Shown here in pieces: positions 6,733-10,382 of a stretch of DNA of 10,382 nucleotides (positions within the stretch are counted from its first letter, which is position 1; the number at the start of each line of letters is the position of its first letter). The stretch lies in contig JAUWMO010000099.1 in the NCBI GenBank assembly GCA_030613125.1, positions 1 to 10,382 on the forward strand, written 5' to 3'. The position numbers and the translations under genes were made by a program. This DNA is from Bacteroidota bacterium (lineage in GTDB: Bacteria; Bacteroidota; Bacteroidia; Bacteroidales; VadinHA17). Under the pieces are notes generated by a model, which saw nothing but the letters and a program-made list of their open reading frames with translations, did not search any database and was not told where the DNA came from.

Positions 6733-8178
6733 TTATTTGCCGGTACCATAAAATAAAGTCCATCCTGCTGCCCAGTTGTTTCCACCGGGTTGGAAAGCAC
6801 CCTGGTATGTAACCGAAGTAAACCATGGGTCACCTGGGGTTACTCCATTGGAAGCACCAGATGCAGGAACCGGGTTTGAAGCGGTTACAAGACCAGTAGT
6901 AGTTGAGTTATGTCCTTCAGAAAAATGTGCTACCCATGCCGGTGTACCCGCGGCTACTTTATCCTCAAGGGCTTTGGTGGGAAGCTGCTTGCCATCATCA
7001 CCAACAACCTTATTCCCGGAAGCATCAACCGAGTCACCACTGAAAGATAACTTAAAGATACCTGCTGCAGTTCCATCAGAAATATCTGAGAAGATAGAAT
7101 TGTTCACAAGCAAATTGCCATCTTCAAATTGCTCAAAGCTGTTTTGATCGCCAATCAGGACTTCTACATCAATTCCCTTTTTCTGGTTTGCAAAAATGGA
7201 ATTATAATATTTACCACCTGCATTATCACGGAAGGTAATAACTCTTTTACCCGCATCTGCGCCACGTCCAATATAAGTTGCGTTATATATATTAGGAATT
7301 GCATAAGGTTCACCGGTTTCAGGATCAGTACCACCATCGTGCTCACCCAAACGGTCGCCGGATCCACCTGTTTCATCCTGAATTGCAACCCAGAATTGCC
7401 CATAACCCCTGAAACCCTCATCATAATCATAACTGTCATCTCCAACATAAGCTACAAGAATATGCTTTAATCTTGGTTTACCACCAAAAAACTCAACACC
7501 ATCATCTTTGTTAGAAATAACCTCAATGTAGTCGATTTGTGTACCGTTTCCTACACCACCCAGGGTAAGACCGTTAATTTCATTTCCTTCGCCAATATCA
7601 GTACCACCATGCCTGATGGAAACATAACTTAAAACGCCTGAGTTATCATTATCATCAGCACCTCCGTACAAACCTCTGGATTCACTTGTAGGAATTCCTT
7701 CAATAGCAGACTCACCGGGATTTGAATTCAGTTTACCTTTACCAAGTAAAATAACACCTCCCCAAAGGCCTCTCTGGTCTATACCGATGTTTCCGGTAAG
7801 GTTGTCGGCTTCAGCCGTGAAAATTATCGGTTCACTCTGGGTCCCGTTTGCCATAACCTTGCCTCCTCTTGCTACTATAAAGGCACTTGCGTCAACTTCC
7901 TGCCCGGGTTTTCCTTTAATTATGGTACCCGCTTCAATTGTAAGGGTTTGTCCGCTATTTACAAATACCAGACCATTTAATATCCATACTTTATCTTTGG
8001 TCCAGGTCATAGTACCTGTACCTTTTTCCCTGTCTGTTACAGTTACTACACCGTTTTGCTCAGCATAGAGTGTTTCATTCGGATCTGGTTCTGGCACCTG
8101 ATCTTTTGTGCAGGAACCAAGACTTACCAGAAAAGCAACGATTATCAGGATTGCCTTTCCTTTTAATTGATTTTTCAT
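6733..8178 (-). CDS. Beta-helix surface lipoprotein, TonB receptor-linked
   Basis: A 481-residue predicted lipoprotein: lipobox L-G-S-C with Cys23, then K-D-Q-V-P-E-P-D-P-N-E, an acidic stretch that fits the surface-export signals described for Bacteroidota lipoproteins. The beta-helix-like domain starts around residue 65 and carries T-L-T-I-E-A-G-T-I-I (78-87), G-L-W-G-G-V-I-L-L-G (137-146), D-D-N-D-N-S-G (175-181), S-I-R-H-G-G-T-D-I-G (187-196) and G-D-D-S-Y-D-Y-D (246-253). The paralogue at 346-1707 follows the same order nearly block for block, with longer loops here in the C-terminal third. Acidic clusters suggest Ca2+ sites. It is first in the operon with the TonB receptor, and upstream are a PHO-like array and -7 element at the E. 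coli spacing. It occupies the position SusD has in SusCD pairs, but I see no SusD features. Function is inferred. Confidence 0.87.
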   Translation of the reverse strand: MKNQLKGKAILIIVAFLVSLGSCTKDQVPEPDPNETLYAEQNGVVTVTDREKGTGTMTWTKDKVWILNGLVFVNSGQTLTIEAGTIIKGKPGQEVDASAFIVARGGKVMANGTQSEPIIFTAEADNLTGNIGIDQRGLWGGVILLGKGKLNSNPGESAIEGIPTSESRGLYGGADDNDNSGVLSYVSIRHGGTDIGEGNEINGLTLGGVGNGTQIDYIEVISNKDDGVEFFGGKPRLKHILVAYVGDDSYDYDEGFRGYGQFWVAIQDETGGSGDRLGEHDGGTDPETGEPYAIPNIYNATYIGRGADAGKRVITFRDNAGGKYYNSIFANQKKGIDVEVLIGDQNSFEQFEDGNLLVNNSIFSDISDGTAAGIFKLSFSGDSVDASGNKVVGDDGKQLPTKALEDKVAAGTPAWVAHFSEGHNSTTTGLVTASNPVPASGASNGVTPGDPWFTSVTYQGAFQPGGNNWAAGWTLFYGTGK

Positions 8179-8221
8179 AATTTTTTTTCGGTTTGCTTAA
8201 TTTATAAATTTAATTTCGTTA

Positions 8222-8229
8222 CAAAGAAA
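8222..8229 (-). promoter_or_regulatory. -7 element for the lipoprotein/TonB receptor operon
   Basis: The minus strand reads TTTCTTTG, matching TAnnTTTG at five of six fixed positions. It begins exactly 10 bp after the nearest PHO-like unit (8246-8240 on this strand). The predicted 5' leader is about 35-40 nt. Confidence 0.52.
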
Positions 8230-8239
8230 TGACCCAGAT

Positions 8240-8279
8240 ATTAACTTGCAGTTACTCATCTGTTAAGCTTCAGTTAACA
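8240..8279 (-). promoter_or_regulatory. PHO-box-like array facing the lipoprotein operon
   Basis: Read on the minus strand, four heptamers lie at an exact 11-bp pitch: TGTTAAC (8279-8273), GCTTAAC (8268-8262), GAGTAAC (8257-8251) and AGTTAAT (8246-8240). The spacers are 4 bp. This is the layout bound by two PhoB-family dimers. The plus-strand reading is also repetitive, but the minus-strand units agree better with each other and the -7 element sits at the right distance on that side. Confidence 0.76.
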
Positions 8280-8300
8280 ATTTTGTAGCTAATACGGTAA

Positions 8301-8340
8301 TCTTAATATATTCTTAACATAACTTTAAGATTATCTTCAA
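8301..8340 (+). promoter_or_regulatory. PHO-box-like array facing the response regulator
   Basis: Four plus-strand heptamers lie at an exact 11-bp pitch: TCTTAAT (8301), TCTTAAC (8312), CTTTAAG (8323) and TCTTCAA (8334). The array ends 51 bp before the response-regulator start, which implies autoregulation. The -7 element is unclear: TAGTTTTA (8346) and TATATTTC (8357) each match five of six fixed positions, but neither sits at the 10-bp distance seen at the other promoters. Confidence 0.72.
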
Positions 8341-8391
8341 ATACTTAGTTTTATTTTATATTTCATATTTTCACCAATAATAATTTAACTT

Positions 8392-9087
8392 ATGGGTCAA
8401 TCAGATTATAAGATTTTGGTTGTTGACGATGAAGTAGATATAATAGAATTCATCACCTATAATCTTAATAATGAGGGCTTTATGGTTTTTTCTTGTAAGA
8501 ATGGAAAAGAGGCAATTGAACTTACAAAAAAGCACAATCCACATTTAATATTACTTGATGTAATGATGCCGGAAATGGATGGTATTGAGACATGTGAGGA
8601 GATAAGGAAAATGCCGGGCATGGAAAATACTATTATTGCATTTTTAACAGCTCGCGGAGAAGATTATTCACAAATAGCAGGATTTGAAGCTGGTGGTGAT
8701 GATTATATACTTAAGCCAATTAAACCTAAAGTCTTAATAAGTCGAATTAAAGCCTTACTTAAAAGGTTTAAATTATCAAAAGTTGAAAACAGCCCTGTTG
8801 AAAATATCATTGAGTTTAATAAGCTGAAACTTGACAGGGAAAAATACCTGGTATTTAAAGACAATAAGGAAATCATACTTCCGAAAAAAGAATTTGAATT
8901 ACTATCCCTATTAATTTCCGTTCCTGGAAAAGTTTTTACAAGGGATGAGATTTTCAGTAAGGTTTGGGGTGATGATATTATTGTAGGTGAAAGAACCATA
9001 GATGTGCATATCAGAAAACTGCGTGAAAAGATAGGTGAAAGTCATATTAAAACAGTAAAAGGCGTTGGTTATAAGATTGTTACATGA
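8392..9087 (+). CDS. phoB: PhoB-like OmpR-family response regulator
   Basis: 231 residues, normal length for the family. The receiver domain (about 7-122) has the acidic pair Asp12/Asp13, phospho-acceptor Asp56 in L-L-D-V-M-M-P-E-M-D-G, Thr86, Tyr105 and Lys108 (K-P-I). A winged-helix DNA-binding domain (about 135-231) follows, with P-K-K-E-F-E-L-L (164-171), G-E-R-T-I-D-V-H-I-R-K-L-R (recognition helix) and V-K-G-V-G-Y-K-I (hairpin wing). All key residues are present, so it should be phosphorylated and bind DNA. The receiver, with L-T-A-R-G-E-D-Y-S-Q-I-A-G-F-E-A-G-G-D-D, matches the subgroup that in Bacteroidota is usually paired with a PhoR kinase. Here no kinase gene follows. The PHO-like array upstream suggests autoregulation, and matching arrays precede two transport operons. 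The PhoB role rests on this and on the nearby PiT gene. Confidence 0.88.
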   Translation: MGQSDYKILVVDDEVDIIEFITYNLNNEGFMVFSCKNGKEAIELTKKHNPHLILLDVMMPEMDGIETCEEIRKMPGMENTIIAFLTARGEDYSQIAGFEAGGDDYILKPIKPKVLISRIKALLKRFKLSKVENSPVENIIEFNKLKLDREKYLVFKDNKEIILPKKEFELLSLLISVPGKVFTRDEIFSKVWGDDIIVGERTIDVHIRKLREKIGESHIKTVKGVGYKIVT

Positions 9088-9134
9088 TTTTTCCGTTGAT
9101 CCATGCTTCAATTTATTCAGAATTCGTGCAATTT

Positions 9135-9169
9135 ATATGCAGAGGTTATATTTGTATATGGCTGCATAT
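9135..9169 (+). terminator. Possible weak terminator after the response regulator
   Basis: ATATGCAG (9135-9142) pairs with CTGCATAT (9162-9169). The 19-nt loop can fold a further TATA/TATA pair. A short T-rich stretch follows. The stem is AT-rich and the T-tract broken, so this is only a candidate. Confidence 0.35.
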
Positions 9170-9170
9170 T

Positions 9171-9188
9171 TCTTAATCTCACCTTAAT
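9171..9188 (+). promoter_or_regulatory. Two-unit PHO-like motif without a downstream gene
   Basis: TCTTAAT (9171) and CCTTAAT (9182) are 11 bp apart and match the units upstream of the response regulator. No -7 element lies 10 bp downstream and no gene follows. It may be a relic or a chance match in AT-rich DNA. Confidence 0.3.
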
Positions 9189-9200
9189 ATACCATCACTC

Positions 9201-9262
9201 GTACCCCGCACCCCAAGCCCGCTTTCGTTACACTACAGCGGAGGCACCCGGAGCACGAAGCA
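9201..9262. repeat. GC-rich imperfect palindromic element
   Basis: A GC-rich island in AT-rich surroundings with nested inverted repeats: GCTTTCGT (9221-9228) against ACGAAGC (9255-9261) with one bulged base, and CCGCT (9219-9223) against AGCGG (9237-9241). C-rich runs precede it. The composition and short palindromes resemble dispersed intergenic repeats of Bacteroidota. Copy number cannot be judged from one window. Confidence 0.45.
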
Positions 9263-9400
9263 TCCTTCCTTTGGTATTTGTTATTTGGATTATTATTGGA
9301 CCGGTAAAATCGTTATTTTCCTATTTCGGAAGTGTGATTTTGGAAGTAGGTATCTGTTATGCTTTATTCATTGTCAATTGCACTTCATAAATCCGCCATC

Positions 9401-9484
9401 CCCAGTCCACAATCGGCAGTCGGCAGTCCCCAATCGGCAGTCGGCAGTCGGCAGTCCACAATCAGCAGTCGGCAATCCTCAATT
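9401..9484. repeat. Heptamer tandem repeat array (NNCARTC)
   Basis: Twelve consecutive 7-nt units in perfect register end in CAGTC (9403, 9417, 9424, 9438, 9445, 9452, 9466), CAATC (9410, 9431, 9459, 9473) or CAATT (9480). The two leading bases vary among GG, CC, CA, AG and CT. Only one position of the pentamer core alternates (A/G). The last unit overlaps the PiT stop codon (TCA at 9479-9481 on the plus strand), so the array abuts and slightly enters the coding end. The pattern resembles the short tandemly repeated repetitive (STRR) heptamers known from cyanobacteria. Confidence 0.88.
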
Positions 9485-10382
9485 CCCGTTCTCTTTCTGA
9501 AAGAGTACAAAATCCCTCTGGGCTTTCAGCAGATTAATTATATAAAGTGTGAGGTTTTTTGTTTCATTCAAAAGCTCAAGGTACAGCATGCTGCTTTTTG
9601 TACTGAGAGGCTCTTTTTTAAGGGTCTTGATAAGCCGTTTTCTGATTTTTTGGATTTTGTCAAGGATTTCTGATTGTAGATCAATAACTTCATCAACTTT
9701 TTTATAATTATCAGCCTTGATTACCAAGTCAATGGTATTGAACAACTGTGTCACATCCTCTTTAATGATCAGAAGATCTTCAATCTGGTTAGTGGTCAGA
9801 GGCGGATGATTATTATCAATGTGTGTATAAATAGGACCTGAAATAAAAGTAAGACAATGAGCCGTTTCACGGAGATAGTCAAGTACCTGAACATAATAAT
9901 GCCCACTGTCAATAGAATCTTCCTGCAGACGTCTGATTGTAAAATGGAGGTTGTCCTTTAGGGCTTTTGTTTTTAAGTTTAGCTTATTAATGTTTTTAAT
10001 AACTTTCTTTATTTTTTTTCTGTTCTCTTCTGCTATGCTTTCAATTGTTTTGTTAAATAATCTCGTAACTTCAGAAATAATTGAAAGTATGTTTTCCTTG
10101 CAGGAAATAAAAATATTATTAATGTCGATAGGTTCATCACCTTGTTCCAGCTCTTCCTGCCGTTTTTTATCTGCTTCTCTTTTTTTGTGAATTCTATGAG
10201 TCCGTATAACAAAAACTACTGCAAGGAGTAAAAGAATAACAATGGCTATCATCTTGCCATAATAAATAATGAAGGCCACGATAAAAGCAAATGTAAAAGC
10301 GATCATTGCAGTAAAAAACCAGCCTATAATAACAGTTATCACTCCTGTAATCCGGTACACGGCGCTTTCCCTGCCCCAGGCC
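9479..10382 (-). CDS. PiT-family phosphate transporter, C-terminal part
   Basis: The frame is open to the right edge, so this is the 3' part of a longer gene. An apparent GTG start at 10360 is internal: the frame continues upstream as A-W-G-R-E-S-A before V-Y-R-I-T-G-V. I recognise that block and the following hydrophobic segments (I-I-G-W-F-F-T-A then two helices up to V-V-F-V-I-R-T-H) as the end of the membrane domain of Bacteroidota inorganic phosphate transporters (PHO4/PiT family). The remaining roughly 230 residues are charged and helical, with long amphipathic heptads, like a PhoU or DUF47 (Pit accessory) domain fused to the transporter. PiT proteins move phosphate across the inner membrane with a cation. 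The gene converges on the response regulator. Its promoter lies outside the window, so regulation cannot be judged. The stop overlaps the heptamer array. Confidence 0.85.
   Translation of the reverse strand, partial: AWGRESAVYRITGVITVIIGWFFTAMIAFTFAFIVAFIIYYGKMIAIVILLLLAVVFVIRTHRIHKKREADKKRQEELEQGDEPIDINNIFISCKENILSIISEVTRLFNKTIESIAEENRKKIKKVIKNINKLNLKTKALKDNLHFTIRRLQEDSIDSGHYYVQVLDYLRETAHCLTFISGPIYTHIDNNHPPLTTNQIEDLLIIKEDVTQLFNTIDLVIKADNYKKVDEVIDLQSEILDKIQKIRKRLIKTLKKEPLSTKSSMLYLELLNETKNLTLYIINLLKAQRDFVLFQKENGN

Larger units (their letters stand above)
9088..9478. other. Non-coding gap between convergent genes
   Basis: This 391-bp stretch separates the 3' ends of the response regulator and the PiT gene. 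It holds a weak hairpin (9135-9169), two TTAA heptamers at 11-bp spacing (9171-9188), a GC-rich imperfect palindrome (9201-9262), T/G-rich simple sequence (about 9268-9390) and the heptamer array (9401-9484). The open frames across it translate repeats and have no recognisable protein features, so I call no gene here. Confidence 0.7.

Noticed and set aside
6584..7470. Open frames of 80-123 residues overlapping the receptor-linked lipoprotein
   Set aside because: They are antisense or out-of-frame shadows of the well-supported lipoprotein gene and have no independent features.
3841..8178. SusCD-type polysaccharide utilisation locus
   Set aside because: No SusD gene, no glycan-degrading enzymes, and the receptor's plug resembles the non-SusC class.
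9401..9484. CRISPR array
   Set aside because: Units are only 7 nt and contiguous, with no spacers, and no cas gene is present.
9103..9500. Open frames of 71-104 residues across the gap after the response regulator
   Set aside because: They translate the GC-rich palindrome and the heptamer array (repeated S-P-Q-S-A-V-G type text), overlap one another in different frames, and show no domain or signal peptide.
10358..10360. GTG as the true start of the rightmost gene
   Set aside because: The frame stays open upstream to the window edge and encodes the conserved W-G-R-E-S-A block of the transporter, so the codon is an internal valine.

Overview
The window looks like chromosome from a Bacteroidota bacterium. 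Three things suggest this: outer-membrane proteins carrying carboxypeptidase-regulatory-like (CarboxypepD_reg) domains, Bacteroidota-style -7 elements (TAnnTTTG) with little Shine-Dalgarno signal, and AT-rich intergenic DNA. The order cannot be fixed from the sequence. The coherent theme is phosphate acquisition. A PhoB-like response regulator, the C-terminal part of a PiT-family phosphate transporter, an OprO/P-like porin and a TonB-dependent receptor sit together. Arrays of TTAA-core heptamers at an exact 11-bp pitch, the geometry of E. coli PHO boxes, occupy both divergent promoter regions.

Layout. (1) 1-345: 5' end of a DUF559 endonuclease-like gene on the minus strand, a G/C hairpin and a 10-bp inverted repeat. 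(2) 346-2716, minus: outer-membrane porin followed 4 nt later by a beta-helix lipoprotein. (3) 2717-2899: divergent promoter whose 11-bp-pitch array can be read in both directions. (4) 2900-3262, plus: small secreted stand-alone CarboxypepD_reg-like protein, closed by a strong terminator at 3284-3315. (5) 3325-8178, minus, transcribed right to left: a second beta-helix lipoprotein paralogous to the first, an intercistronic hairpin, a TonB-dependent receptor with N-terminal CarboxypepD_reg domain, and a MORN-repeat (YwqK-like) exported protein. (6) 8179-8391: two separate, oppositely oriented four-unit arrays, one facing each divergent gene. (7) 8392-9087, plus: PhoB-like response regulator, with no histidine kinase after it. 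(8) 9088-9478: non-coding, with a weak hairpin, a two-unit PHO-like motif, a palindromic GC-rich element and a heptamer array (NNCARTC, 12 units in perfect 7-nt register). (9) 9479-10382, minus: PiT transporter C-terminus with a PhoU/DUF47-like helical tail; its 5' end lies outside the window.

Working model (inference): under phosphate limitation the PhoB-like protein activates its own gene and two outer-membrane modules. Each module pairs a transport barrel (porin or TonB receptor) with a paralogous beta-helix lipoprotein. No SusD-type protein is present, so the beta-helix lipoproteins may be substrate-capturing or surface partners of the barrels. This pairing, together with the regulatory arrays, is the most interesting candidate system here.
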